NCBI RefSeq assembly: GCF_023115425.1
Contig: NZ_CP096032.1
Span: forward strand, 1,612,001 to 1,676,000
Direction of reading: 5' to 3'
DNA: 64,000 bases
Origin: Synechococcus sp. A10-1-5-1
Lineage (GTDB): Bacteria; Cyanobacteriota; Cyanobacteriia; PCC-6307; Cyanobiaceae
Part shown: positions 55,513 to 64,000 of the stretch, piece by piece
How the letters are laid out: each line of letters starts with the position of its first letter
Position numbering within the stretch: the first letter of the stretch is position 1
The notes under the pieces: generated by a model
What the model was told of the DNA's origin: nothing
The model's database searches: none
Seen by the model: only the letters and a program-made list of their open reading frames with translations
Translations under genes and position numbers: made by a program

Positions 55513-57070
55513 TCTGCACCTTGGCTTCGCTGGAGGCCTGCTGCAGCCGGGCTCCCACAGCGATAGGGAACATGGCTAGCGAGAACGCGCTGGCGAGGAT
55601 GATCTGGGTCAGTTCGCCTCCCGGGACTAGGCGATCAGGACCGCTCACCTCGGCGAGCAGCAGCAATCCGAGCAAGTAGCCAAACCACCACCTGCCATGG
55701 GCTCCATCGACCCGTTGGCCCTTCCAGTGGTTGATCCCGGCAAAGATCAGGGCTGGAACGAGGACCAGGGCCATCGCTCCTTCAACCGCGCTGCGTCCGC
55801 ACCACAGGACGGCGCAGCTGGAGATCATGAAAGTGAGTGGGCAGATGACCGCGGCCCAAGGCAGAGCAAAAGCGCGCTGGGCCGTAGGCAGCTGATGGCG
55901 CAGGGCCAGCAGGCTGACGGGACCAACGGCGAGGGCAATCACCAAGCAGGCGGTGAGAAAGCTCACGACCTGCTGCCAGCTGGGTCCAAGCAGCAGCATC
56001 ACGATTCCAATCACCAGGCTCAGGACCAGAGCCGTGCTGGGAACGGCTTGCCGGTTTAGGTGCTCCAGTCGCTTGGGCAACAGGCCAAGGTTGCCCATCA
56101 TCCAGGCGACCCGGCCTGACAGTCCCAAGTAGGTCATGGCGGTGGCTCCTGGGGAGATCACCGCGTCACTCAGCAGTAAACCCACCACCCAGCTCAGCCC
56201 GAGTCCCATGGCGATCGCGACGAGTGGTCCACCGTGGGCGCTGAGTTGCAGAGCCCCCCAGCCCCCGTTCAGGCTGCCGTGGGGGACGGCCACCAAGAAC
56301 GCCAGTTGCAGCAACAGATAGATGGCAATGGAGAGGCCCAGGCCCAGGCCCATCGCCAGCGGGACGGTGCGTTGGGGATCTCTCGCCTCCCCCGCCAAAT
56401 CCATGGCTGTGCGAAACCCGAGCAGGCTGAAGAGGATGCCGCCGCCGCTGATGGCCTGAACGACTCCAGGCAGCCAGCTCTCCCCCTGGTTGGGAGGCCC
56501 GACACTCACCAGCAAATTGCTCCAGTCGGCGGCACTCAGCATCAGGGCGGCGGAGATCAGTAGGGGGACCACCAACTTCCAGCCGGTCAGCGTGTCGATC
56601 CAGCGAGCCAGGGTTTGCACCCCAGACAGGTTGACCCAGGTCATCAACACCAAGAGCACGGCGGCGCAGCCCATCCCCAAGGGACTGAGCACCTGGCCTT
56701 GGCCGCCATCGAGGGTGAGCCACGGAAGGTCGCTGGCCAGGTACTGGATCATGGCCAGCACCTCGATGGTGGGCAGGGCCAGGTAGGCGATCCAGGCGCA
56801 CCAGCCGCCGATGAAGCCCGCGAGGCGGCCATGGCTGAGCATCGGGATTTGCGCCAGGGCGCCTGAACTGGGGACAAGGGCTCCCAGTTCGGCAAACACC
56901 ATGGCCAAGCCAAAGGCCAGAACCCCGCCGAGGACCCAAGCGATCAAGCTGGCGGCCCCGGCACTGCGGGCGGCATAGAAGGGAGCAAAGAGCCAGCCCG
57001 AGCCGATGGTTCCGCTGACCACCGCCAGGGTCAAGCTGCGCAGGCCGAGGCTGCGTGTGAGGCCGCTCAT
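55505..57070 (-). CDS. APC-family amino acid/polyamine permease
   Basis: A 521-residue protein with about 12-13 membrane segments. SGTIGSGWLFAPFYAARSAG is the segment-1 motif of the amino acid-polyamine-organocation family, and GFRTAMDLAGEARDPQRTVP matches the conserved segment 6-7 loop. It resembles the aspartate-proton symporter branch, though the substrate is not certain. Start ATG 57070. It lies between the siroheme and urease groups. Confidence 0.85.
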   Translation of the reverse strand: MSGLTRSLGLRSLTLAVVSGTIGSGWLFAPFYAARSAGAASLIAWVLGGVLAFGLAMVFAELGALVPSSGALAQIPMLSHGRLAGFIGGWCAWIAYLALPTIEVLAMIQYLASDLPWLTLDGGQGQVLSPLGMGCAAVLLVLMTWVNLSGVQTLARWIDTLTGWKLVVPLLISAALMLSAADWSNLLVSVGPPNQGESWLPGVVQAISGGGILFSLLGFRTAMDLAGEARDPQRTVPLAMGLGLGLSIAIYLLLQLAFLVAVPHGSLNGGWGALQLSAHGGPLVAIAMGLGLSWVVGLLLSDAVISPGATAMTYLGLSGRVAWMMGNLGLLPKRLEHLNRQAVPSTALVLSLVIGIVMLLLGPSWQQVVSFLTACLVIALAVGPVSLLALRHQLPTAQRAFALPWAAVICPLTFMISSCAVLWCGRSAVEGAMALVLVPALIFAGINHWKGQRVDGAHGRWWFGYLLGLLLLAEVSGPDRLVPGGELTQIILASAFSLAMFPIAVGARLQQASSEAKVQIN

Positions 57071-57144
57071 CGCCCTGACTCAGTATTTCGCTTCCCATCC
57101 TGGTTGGCTCTGGCTAAAGCGAAACCAGCGACCGTTGTCTTTTG

Positions 57145-57615
57145 ATGTCGGCTTTCTTGCGTGCCGGGCTCACCGCCTTGATCAGTGGTGGTGCCCTGAT
57201 GGCGTCTGCCCCTGCTCTGGCTTCCTGTCAGTTCCTTACCCCTGTGGGAGGCAATGGCCAGAGCAACGTCGTCACCAAGACCATCAGCCTCGGCAGCCCC
57301 TTGCCCTTCAGTCGTCCGAACTGGAACACCGACTTCTTCGTGAATCAGCCCTACCGCCGCTACAAGCTGTTCTTCACCGCCAACTCCTCAGTCAGTGCCA
57401 CCTATCCAATCCAGGCTTTTCTGAAGTTCACCGATGGCTCGAATCTCCAGGTGGTGAACGAGTCCTATGCCCCCAATCTGGGGTCCGGGCGTCAGTGGGA
57501 CATTCAGGCCGTTCCTGGCAAAACGGTGAACCAGGTGAACTTCAAGATTGGGGCCAGTCGTGATCAGGCGGCCACGGGCTTCACCTATCGAATCTCCGTG
57601 CAGGGCTGTAACTAA
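57145..57615 (+). CDS. Exported protein, unknown function
   Basis: From ATG 57145, 156 residues with a clean signal peptide (FLRAGLTALISGGALMASAPALA, cleaved before SCQF). The mature domain of about 130 residues is beta-rich, with Cys near both ends (SCQFLTP, VQGCN) that could form a disulfide. No known family. It converges on ureC with 11 bases between stops. Confidence 0.7.
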   Translation: MSAFLRAGLTALISGGALMASAPALASCQFLTPVGGNGQSNVVTKTISLGSPLPFSRPNWNTDFFVNQPYRRYKLFFTANSSVSATYPIQAFLKFTDGSNLQVVNESYAPNLGSGRQWDIQAVPGKTVNQVNFKIGASRDQAATGFTYRISVQGCN

Positions 57616-57626
57616 CTCTTCTTTGC

Positions 57627-59339
57627 TCAGAGCAGGAAGTAGCGCTGCGCCATCGGCAGCACCTCGGCGGGTTCGCAGCTGAGCAATTCGCCGTTGGCAA
57701 ACACCTCATAGGTCTGGGGGTCGACCTCCACCTTCGGTAGGGCGGTGTTGTTTTTCATCGCCGCCTTGCTGATGCCACTGCGCGTATTCAGGACCGGGAC
57801 ACAGGCGCGCTCCAGTCCCAGTTTCCGCGGTAGATCGGCATCGAGAGCTGCTTGGCTCACGAAGGTCAGGCAACTGGGGGCCAGCGCTTTCCCGAAGGCC
57901 GCGAACATGGGCCGGCCGTGCACGGGGCCGGGCGTGGGGATTGAGGCGTTGGCGTCGCCCATCTGCGCCCAGACGATCGAGCCACCCTTGATGACCAGCT
58001 CCGGTTTCACCCCAAAGAAGCCCGGCTTCCAGAGCACGAGATCCGCCAGCTTGCCCACCTCAACGGAACCGACCTGTTGATCGAGGCCATGGGCGATCGC
58101 TGGATTGATCGTGGTTTTGGCGATGTAGCGCTTGAGGCGGGTGTTGTCGTTGCGGCTGCTGTCCTCCGGCAGCGCGCCCCGCTGCACCTTCATCTTGTGG
58201 GCGGTCTGGAAGGTGCGGGTGATCACCTCCCCCACGCGGCCCATGGCCTGGGAGTCGCTGGCGATGATCGAGAAGGCACCAAGGTCGTGAAGGATGTCTT
58301 CGGCGGCAATGGTCTCCCGCCGGATGCGTGACTCGGCGAAGGCCACATCCTCTGGGATCTTGGGATCGAGGTGGTGGCACACCATCAGCATGTCGAGGTG
58401 TTCCTCGAGCGTGTTGCGGGTGTAGGGCCTTGTCGGATTCGTGCTGCTGGGCAGGACGTTGGCTTCGCCGCAGATCTTGATGATGTCCGGGGCATGACCG
58501 CCTCCAGCCCCCTCGGTGTGGAAGGTGTGGATCGTGCGTCCGCCGATGGCCCGGATCGTGTCTTCGACAAACCCCGCCTCGTTGAGCGTGTCGCTGTGGA
58601 TGCAGACCTGCACATCCAAGCGATCGGCAACGCTTAAACAGCAGTCGATGGCGGCTGGGGTGGTTCCCCAGTCCTCGTGAAGCTTGAGCCCGCAAGCGCC
58701 GGCGTGGACCTGCTCTTCAATCGCCTCGGGGGTGGAGGCATTGCCTTTGCCGAAGAATCCCAGGTTGACCGGCAGACCCTCGGCCGCTTGCAGCATCCGG
58801 CCGATATGAAAGGCCCCTGGAGTGCAGGTGGTGGCGTTGGTTCCCGTGGCCGGTCCTGTTCCGCCGCCGAGCAGTGTTGTCACCCCACTGGCGAGTGCCG
58901 TTTCGATCTGCTGGGGGCAGATGAAGTGAATGTGGGTGTCGATCGAGCCCGCTGTGAGGATGTGGCCCTCCCCAGCAATCGCTTCGGTGCCTGGGCCCAC
59001 GACGATGTCGACCCCGGCCTGGGTGTCAGGGTTGCCCGCCTTGCCGATGCCGCAGATGCGGCCATCGCGGATGCCGATGTCCGCTTTGACGATCCCCCAC
59101 CAATCAAGAATCAGGGCGTTGGTGATGACGGTGTCGACGGCTCCATCGGCGCGGGTGGTCTGGGCTTGGCCCATGCCGTCGCGGATGACCTTTCCGCCGC
59201 CGAACTTCACCTCATCGCCGTAGACGGTCAGGTCCCGCTCCACCTCGAGGATGAGTTCGGTGTCCGCCAGGCGCAGGCGATCGCCGGTGGTGGGGCCGTA
59301 GGTCTCGGCGTACTGACGGCGGGAAATCCGGTAGGGCAT
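57627..59339 (-). CDS. ureC: Urease alpha subunit
   Basis: Catalytic subunit of nickel urease, which hydrolyses urea to ammonia and carbamate. It is 570 residues: [11 protein letters not shown] (Ni-binding His), [12 protein letters not shown] (carbamylated Lys), [16 protein letters not shown] (Ni-binding His), and MVCHHLD (flap Cys/His). It follows ureB after 10 bases and ends the ureDABC transcript. Confidence 0.98.
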   Translation of the reverse strand: MPYRISRRQYAETYGPTTGDRLRLADTELILEVERDLTVYGDEVKFGGGKVIRDGMGQAQTTRADGAVDTVITNALILDWWGIVKADIGIRDGRICGIGKAGNPDTQAGVDIVVGPGTEAIAGEGHILTAGSIDTHIHFICPQQIETALASGVTTLLGGGTGPATGTNATTCTPGAFHIGRMLQAAEGLPVNLGFFGKGNASTPEAIEEQVHAGACGLKLHEDWGTTPAAIDCCLSVADRLDVQVCIHSDTLNEAGFVEDTIRAIGGRTIHTFHTEGAGGGHAPDIIKICGEANVLPSSTNPTRPYTRNTLEEHLDMLMVCHHLDPKIPEDVAFAESRIRRETIAAEDILHDLGAFSIIASDSQAMGRVGEVITRTFQTAHKMKVQRGALPEDSSRNDNTRLKRYIAKTTINPAIAHGLDQQVGSVEVGKLADLVLWKPGFFGVKPELVIKGGSIVWAQMGDANASIPTPGPVHGRPMFAAFGKALAPSCLTFVSQAALDADLPRKLGLERACVPVLNTRSGISKAAMKNNTALPKVEVDPQTYEVFANGELLSCEPAEVLPMAQRYFLL

Positions 59340-59349
59340 GGGGTGTCAG

Positions 59350-59667
59350 TCAGTCGAGGGGGCCGTTGATCAGGCCGTTGAAGCCAAAAACGCGCCGCGA
59401 TCCGGCAAAAGGAACCAGTTGCACTTCGCGGCTGTCGCCGGGTTCAAAGCGGATCGCTGTGCCGGCAGGAATGTCGAGCCGTTGCCCCCGGGTGGCCTCG
59501 CGGTCGAAGTGCAGGGCGGCGTTGGCCTCAAAGAAGTGGAAGTGCGAACCCACCTGCACGGGCCGATCCCCCGTGTTGGCTACCAGCACCGTGGTGACGG
59601 GGCGGCCGCTGTTGAGTTCCAGCTCGCCAGGTTCAGGGATCAGTTCCCCGGGAATCAATCCAGCCAT
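59350..59667 (-). CDS. ureB: Urease beta subunit
   Basis: A 105-residue structural subunit. [37 protein letters not shown] and the [10 protein letters not shown] end are family hallmarks. It sits between ureA and ureC with six- and ten-base gaps. Confidence 0.97.
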   Translation of the reverse strand: MAGLIPGELIPEPGELELNSGRPVTTVLVANTGDRPVQVGSHFHFFEANAALHFDREATRGQRLDIPAGTAIRFEPGDSREVQLVPFAGSRRVFGFNGLINGPLD

Positions 59668-59673
59668 GGCCGA

Positions 59674-59976
59674 TCAGCGAATGGGGTCGTGCAGGGTCAC
59701 GAGCTTGGTGCCATCGGGAAACACCGCCTCAATCTGGACTTCATGGACCAGCTCAGGGATCCCCTCCATCACCTGATCGCGGCTCAGCCAGGTGGTCCCC
59801 TCGGCCATCAGCTCAGCCACGGTTCTCCCGTCCCGAGCTCCTTCGAGCACGAGAAAACTCAGCCAGGCCACCGCTTCGGGATGGTTGAGCTTGAGACCGC
59901 GGTTCAACCGGCGTTCGGCCAGGAGGGCCGCGGTGACGATCAGGAGCTTGTCCTTCTCCTGAGGGGTCAGATGCAT
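59674..59976 (-). CDS. ureA: Urease gamma subunit
   Basis: A 100-residue subunit starting [14 protein letters not shown] at ATG 59976, the canonical start; the frame stays open upstream but without UreA-like sequence. [21 protein letters not shown] and [26 protein letters not shown] are signatures. It lies 65 bases after the ureD stop. Confidence 0.97.
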   Translation of the reverse strand: MHLTPQEKDKLLIVTAALLAERRLNRGLKLNHPEAVAWLSFLVLEGARDGRTVAELMAEGTTWLSRDQVMEGIPELVHEVQIEAVFPDGTKLVTLHDPIR

Positions 59977-60041
59977 GGCGGGGCAGAAGCCTGACATGAC
60001 TCTGGTTCCGGGATGGGCTGTCCTCTGTTCAGACTGAACAG

Positions 60042-60953
60042 TCAGGCACGTGTTCCAAGGGGGCTCTCCTGGAATGGCCAGACCCGCGGCGGCTCTGGCG
60101 CGGCTTGTCCTTGGAACGAGCGGATCAGGGCCCAAATCCGGCAAAACCAGAACCGGGCGGCCTGGCTGGAGGGGCCGCGGTAGCGGGCCACCAGTCCCTG
60201 CTCGAGGGCGCCGCAGGCCATGGTTCCCTCCAGGCCGGCTCGCTGCTCACGGCAGCTTTGGAGCAAGTTCTCGAGCGCTGATGGGCTCAGCACTTCCCCC
60301 GCAACCCAGGCCAGGGAGCCGAAGACCGGCTGAGCGGCCATGCCGTGCTCACCGGTTAGCGCTGCATCCTTGAGCTCGAGGCGGTCCACCAATTCCCAGC
60401 GCCCGCCGTTGGCTCCGTTGCGGTGGATCTCGAGGGCAGAGCGCCAACAGCCCTGCTCGAGGTCTTCGCCTGCTGCCGTTCGTCCCAGCCGCACGATCTC
60501 CGCGCCCAGAAAGCTGGCACCGGGTTCCAGCTCGACGCGGCAGGTTTGCTCGAAGAGGCCATTGGCGTAAAGCACCAGCTCCTGCGGGAGCCATTCCAGT
60601 TGACTGCCACCCTTGAGGTCGAACTGCAGGGCTTGCCGAGACCAGATCCCCTGCGGTTGTTGACGGGAGCGTCCCACGCTTCCGTAGACCTTCTGGGCCG
60701 CGACGCTGGTCAGCAGGGCTTGGCTCTTGGCTGAGAGCTGGGCCGTGATCTGCAGTTCGTCCCCGCCTACGAGTCCGCCGGCGGTGTGCAGGATCGGCAG
60801 CTCGCAATGGCCACTGCTCTGCCATTGCGCCCGCTGCAATTTGAGCGGGGAGCTGGCCTGGCCTTGATGAATGGTGCGTTGGCTGTCCGCTGAGCCCCGC
60901 CTCTCGAACTGGAGGTCCAGCCGACCCCTCCAAGCGGATTGAGATTCAGCCAT
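60042..60953 (-). CDS. ureD: Urease accessory protein UreD
   Basis: Scaffold on which UreF and UreG load nickel into apo-urease. From ATG 60953 it is 303 residues: [26 protein letters not shown] and [18 protein letters not shown] are typical. The gene leads the ureDABC operon and is divergent from ureEFG; the gap of about 78 bases carries an NtcA-like site. Confidence 0.94.
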   Translation of the reverse strand: MAESQSAWRGRLDLQFERRGSADSQRTIHQGQASSPLKLQRAQWQSSGHCELPILHTAGGLVGGDELQITAQLSAKSQALLTSVAAQKVYGSVGRSRQQPQGIWSRQALQFDLKGGSQLEWLPQELVLYANGLFEQTCRVELEPGASFLGAEIVRLGRTAAGEDLEQGCWRSALEIHRNGANGGRWELVDRLELKDAALTGEHGMAAQPVFGSLAWVAGEVLSPSALENLLQSCREQRAGLEGTMACGALEQGLVARYRGPSSQAARFWFCRIWALIRSFQGQAAPEPPRVWPFQESPLGTRA

Positions 60954-60987
60954 GGGCGCATACTCCGGCCCCGTCGCGCCCGCTTTG

Positions 60988-61001
60988 GTAGCAACCGGCA
61001 C
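60988..61001. promoter_or_regulatory. NtcA-like site between ureD and ureE, one mismatch
   Basis: GTAGCAACCGGCAC matches GTA-N8-TAC with one mismatch in the right half. It lies in the short divergent promoter region of the two urease operons. Confidence 0.35.
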
Positions 61002-61031
61002 AAAGGTCTGGTGCGATGTCTCGTCAGGGTG

Positions 61032-61532
61032 ATGGCCTTCGGATCGCATCAGGTGGAGCACGGTTCAGCCATTGTTTTGGTGGAGCGTTACCCCCAGGGC
61101 GTGCTGCTGGAGTCCGAGGCCTCGGCTCTGCAGTTGCCCCTCACGGCGGATGAGCGCACCAGCCTGCGGGGGCATCGCCGCAGCCGCTGCGGACGGGATT
61201 TGGTGCTGCAGCTTCCTCGGGGCGCGGCCCTCAAGCCCGGGGATCGTTTGTTGAGCAACGACGGCCAATGGCAGGTGCAGGTCGAGGCTGCGCCGGAGGC
61301 GGTGATGCAGGTTCGCAGCACCGAGCCTTTGGCCCTGCTGCAGGCGGCTTATCACCTGGGGAATCGCCATGTGGCGATGGAGCTGCACCCCGATCGCTTG
61401 GTCCTGTTGCAGGACAGCGTGCTGGCGAAGCTCCTACGTCAACGGCAGCTGCAGGTGGAGTGTCTCGATGCGCCCTTTCAGCCCGAGGCCGGTGCCTACG
61501 AGGGCGTTCCCCATGCCCACTCCCATGGTTAG
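61032..61532 (+). CDS. ureE: Urease accessory protein UreE (nickel metallochaperone)
   Basis: A 166-residue protein that delivers Ni2+ to the urease maturation complex. The C-terminal domain has YHLGNRHVAMELHPDRL, whose GNRH His is the dimer-interface metal ligand, and the protein ends HAHSHG, a short His tail. ATG 61032 is chosen; upstream extension crosses the promoter. Its stop overlaps ureF. Confidence 0.94.
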   Translation: MAFGSHQVEHGSAIVLVERYPQGVLLESEASALQLPLTADERTSLRGHRRSRCGRDLVLQLPRGAALKPGDRLLSNDGQWQVQVEAAPEAVMQVRSTEPLALLQAAYHLGNRHVAMELHPDRLVLLQDSVLAKLLRQRQLQVECLDAPFQPEAGAYEGVPHAHSHG

Positions 61533-62199
61533 TCGGCTTCGGCTCTATCAACTGGTCAGTCCTGCTTTGCCGGTGGGGGCCTTCAGTTATTCCGAGGGTC
61601 TGGAGGTGCTGGTTCAGGCCGGTCAGCTCACCTCGGAGCAGTCGATGGAGGATTGGCTCACCGCTGAGGTGCTGCGTGGTGGGGTGGCGATTGAGGCCGC
61701 TGCGCTCGCGCCCTTGATGGCTCTTCTGCGCGGCTGGAGGGATGGAGCGCCGGAGGCGGAACAGGAGCTGCGCAGCCTCGATCGCTGGTTGCTGGTGCAG
61801 CGGGAATCGGCGGAGCTGCGGGCTCAGCAACGTCAGATGGGCCGTTCGCTGTTGCAGCTGCTGGCCGATCTGGGCTGGCCCTTGCCTTGCGCCGGTGAGC
61901 CATTGGCCTGGCCGGCGGCCTATGCCTGGGCCTGCGCGGCCATGGAGTTGGACTCCCCTGAGGTAGAGGAGGCCTACCTCTACTCCTGGGTTGCGAACCA
62001 GCTCAGTGCGGCGGTTCGCTTGGTGCCGTTAGGCCCGACCCAGGCCCAGCGGTTGCAGTTGAAGCTCGCTCCGCTCCTCGCCAAGCGGGGGCAGGAGCTG
62101 GCGGCGAAGGACCCGAAGCAGCAGTGGAATGGTGCGGTGGGCGCGGGGATGGCCCAGTTGTTTCACGCGGAGCTCTACTCCCGCCTGTTCCGCAGCTGA
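61525..62199 (+). CDS. ureF: Urease accessory protein UreF
   Basis: All-helical 224-residue activator that works with UreD and Ure[22 protein letters not shown] is the diagnostic N-terminus. ATG 61525 overlaps the ureE stop by eight bases; ATG 61513 would add four residues. It is followed by ureG after 44 bases. Confidence 0.94.
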   Translation: MVSRLRLYQLVSPALPVGAFSYSEGLEVLVQAGQLTSEQSMEDWLTAEVLRGGVAIEAAALAPLMALLRGWRDGAPEAEQELRSLDRWLLVQRESAELRAQQRQMGRSLLQLLADLGWPLPCAGEPLAWPAAYAWACAAMELDSPEVEEAYLYSWVANQLSAAVRLVPLGPTQAQRLQLKLAPLLAKRGQELAAKDPKQQWNGAVGAGMAQLFHAELYSRLFRS

Positions 62200-62243
62200 G
62201 CCAATCACCATGCTCAACTTCAATGGTGCTAGGGGCTGAGGCG

Positions 62244-62849
62244 ATGACGACCAGTCGTTTGCGGGTTGGTGTAGCGGGACCGGTGGGCTCTGGGAAGACC
62301 GCCCTTGTGGAGGCCCTCTGCCTGCGCCTGCGCGATCGCTTTGAGCTGGCGGTTGTGACCAACGACATCTATACCCAGGAGGACGCCCAATTCCTGACCC
62401 GTGCTGGAGCGTTGGAGCCCGGGCGCATTCGCGGCGTGGAAACCGGAGGGTGTCCCCACACCGCCATTCGGGAGGACTGCTCGATCAACCGGGCTGCGGT
62501 CGCGGATCTGGAGGATGCCTATCCGAATCTCGATCTGGTGTTGGTCGAGAGCGGCGGTGACAACTTGGCAGCGAGCTTCAGCCCTGAGCTGGTGGATCTC
62601 TGCATCTATGTCATTGATGTGGCAGCCGGAGACAAGATTCCACGTAAGGGCGGTCCTGGCATCACCCGATCCGACCTGCTGGTGATCAACAAGATCGATT
62701 TGGCCCCGATGGTGGGAGCCAGCCTTGAGGTCATGGAGCGCGACACCGAGCGGATGCGCCCGGGCCGCAGCTGGTGTTTCACCAACCTCCATAGCGGGGA
62801 GGGCCTGGAGCAGGTCGAGGAGTTCTTGTTGCAACAGCTACCGAAGTAG
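62244..62849 (+). CDS. ureG: Urease accessory GTPase UreG
   Basis: GTPase powering nickel insertion into urease. [18 protein letters not shown] is the P-loop, [15 protein letters not shown] carries the metal-binding Cys-Pro-His, and VINKIDLAP is the G4 motif. It is 201 residues from ATG 62244. Confidence 0.97.
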   Translation: MTTSRLRVGVAGPVGSGKTALVEALCLRLRDRFELAVVTNDIYTQEDAQFLTRAGALEPGRIRGVETGGCPHTAIREDCSINRAAVADLEDAYPNLDLVLVESGGDNLAASFSPELVDLCIYVIDVAAGDKIPRKGGPGITRSDLLVINKIDLAPMVGASLEVMERDTERMRPGRSWCFTNLHSGEGLEQVEEFLLQQLPK

Positions 62850-62859
62850 TCGCTGATTG

Positions 62860-62873
62860 GTTGCCATTGCTAC
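62860..62873. promoter_or_regulatory. NtcA-like site upstream of urtA, one mismatch
   Basis: GTTGCCATTGCTAC is one base from GTA-N8-TAC and lies 157 bases before the urtA ATG. A further one-mismatch site, GTGCTTCTTGCTAC, is at 62942-62955, 75 bases before the ATG. Confidence 0.38.
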
Positions 62874-63030
62874 GGCGGAATGGACGTCTTCTCCTCTGAT
62901 GAATTGGTGCAAGTCTGATCAGTCTCGCAATTGCTGATTTGGTGCTTCTTGCTACCTGGAGTTGCCTGCCTAGATCAATACATTCCTCCCACCGCTGAAC
63001 GACGGCGGCCGCCTTCATCGAATCAAAGTT

Positions 63031-64000
63031 ATGGCATCTCCTTTGATGCGCAAGTCTTCGTTGCGTCTGCTGACCGGTGCAACTGCTCTGGCTACTTCTC
63101 TGAGTTTGGTGGCCTGTGGCGGTGGTGACTCTGCCTCCAATGTTCAGTACGACGACACGGTCAAGGTCGGGATTCTTCACTCCCTGACCGGCACGATGGC
63201 GATCTCTGAATCCACTCTGGTGGATACCGAGAAGATGGCCATTGATGAGATCAATGCCGCCGGTGGTGTCACCGTTGATGGCAAGAAATACAAGATTGAC
63301 TACATCGTTGAAGACGGCGCTTCCGATTGGCCGACCTTTGCTGAGAAGTCCAAGAAGCTGATCGATCAGGACAAGGTGCCTGTGGTCTTCGGTGGTTGGA
63401 CGTCCGCCAGCCGCAAGGCGATGCTGCCCGTTTACGAGTCGAAGGACGCTTTCCTCTACTACCCGATTCAGTACGAGGGTCAGGAGTGTTCCAAGAACAT
63501 CTTCTACACCGGCGCTACTCCAAACCAGCAGTCGGAGCCCGCGACCGAATTCATGTTCAAGAAGTCGCCTGCCGCCGGCAAGCCCTTCTTCCTGGTGGGA
63601 TCCGATTACGTCTTCCCCCGCACCTCCAACACCATCACCAAGCAGCAGCTCAAGTCGCTGGGTGGCAAGGTCGTTGGTGAGGACTACCTGCCCCTGGGTA
63701 ACACCGAAGTCGCTCCAATCATCGCCAAGATCAAGAAGGCGATGCCCAACGGTGGTGTGATCATCAACACCCTGAATGGTGACCAGAATGTTGCCTTCTT
63801 CAAGCAGATCCAGGACGCCGGTCTGACTCCGGCCAATGGCTACTACGTGATGAGCTACTCCATCGCGGAAGAAGAGATCAGCACTATTGGACCTGAGTTC
63901 CTGGAGGGCCATTACGGCGCCTGGAACTACATGATGTCGATCGACACTCCGGCATCGAAGAAGTTCGCCGCTGACTTCAAGAAGAAGTACGGCAGTGATC
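63031..64000 (+). CDS. urtA: Urea ABC transporter substrate-binding protein UrtA (partial)
   Basis: Periplasmic urea receptor of the UrtABCDE importer. From ATG 63031 the product has a lipoprotein signal (ALATSLSLVACGGG, lipobox LVAC), then the branched-chain-type binding fold: VKVGILHSLTGTMAISES, VVFGGWTSASRKAMLP, YEGQECSKNIFYTGA, FLVGSDYVFPRTSN and LEGHYGAWNYM, all typical of UrtA. The frame is open to the window end after 323 codons; a full UrtA has about 430. The rest of the urt operon should lie beyond. Confidence 0.95.
   Translation, partial: MASPLMRKSSLRLLTGATALATSLSLVACGGGDSASNVQYDDTVKVGILHSLTGTMAISESTLVDTEKMAIDEINAAGGVTVDGKKYKIDYIVEDGASDWPTFAEKSKKLIDQDKVPVVFGGWTSASRKAMLPVYESKDAFLYYPIQYEGQECSKNIFYTGATPNQQSEPATEFMFKKSPAAGKPFFLVGSDYVFPRTSNTITKQQLKSLGGKVVGEDYLPLGNTEVAPIIAKIKKAMPNGGVIINTLNGDQNVAFFKQIQDAGLTPANGYYVMSYSIAEEEISTIGPEFLEGHYGAWNYMMSIDTPASKKFAADFKKKYGSD

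Overview
The window is GC-rich, tightly packed DNA from a cyanobacterium, almost certainly a marine or euryhaline Synechococcus/Cyanobium-type picocyanobacterium. The evidence is gene content: a PsbQ lipoprotein, a fused sucrose-phosphate synthase, DUF3134, Tic20, a group 2 sigma factor of cyanobacterial type, ferredoxin-type NirA and NarB, a one-protein nitrate permease (NrtP), cyanase, and urease next to an Urt urea transporter. I see no rRNA, tRNA, CRISPR array, transposase or phage gene.

Left half (1-41 kb), mostly housekeeping: uvrB, spsA, an LCP-family protein and purT (0.1-6.7 kb); a gene-poor stretch of small membrane proteins holding two inverted sRNA-like elements around a decayed cupin gene (6.7-9.3 kb); mraY, DUF3134, argG, rpsF, tic20, aroE and dnaK (9.2-16.4 kb); pstS, a ThiO-like oxidase, psbQ, purU, a Wzy-like polymerase and a radical SAM protein (16.5-23 kb); an accessory island with a lower-GC exported protein and an intimin-type beta-barrel lacking a passenger (23-25.2 kb); then a ClC antiporter, acnB, DAHP synthase, a perfect CIRCE operator before a small unknown gene, a phytol-kinase-like gene, a sigma factor, ppk and an MFS transporter (25.3-36.5 kb).

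Right half (36.5-64 kb), a nitrogen-assimilation supercluster. Molybdopterin genes (moaC-moeA; moaD-moaE; moaB-TauE/SafE permease; mobA-moaA) make the cofactor for nitrate reductase. nrtP and narB import and reduce nitrate. A nitrate-reductase-associated protein, a TrpD2-like protein and cyanase follow. nirA, a 49-residue gene, an FNT nitrite channel (focA) and a HEAT-repeat protein form the nitrite module, and a CbiX-like chelatase plus cobA can supply its siroheme. After an APC permease come ureD-A-B-C, divergent ureE-F-G, and urtA, which runs off the window end.

Likely coordination is through NtcA. Perfect GTA-N8-TAC boxes precede nrtP and lie between the TrpD2-like gene and cynS. One-mismatch boxes sharing an extended core (GCYRTTGCTAC or close variants) lie in several other nitrogen-gene promoters. 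These assignments are read from sequence only.
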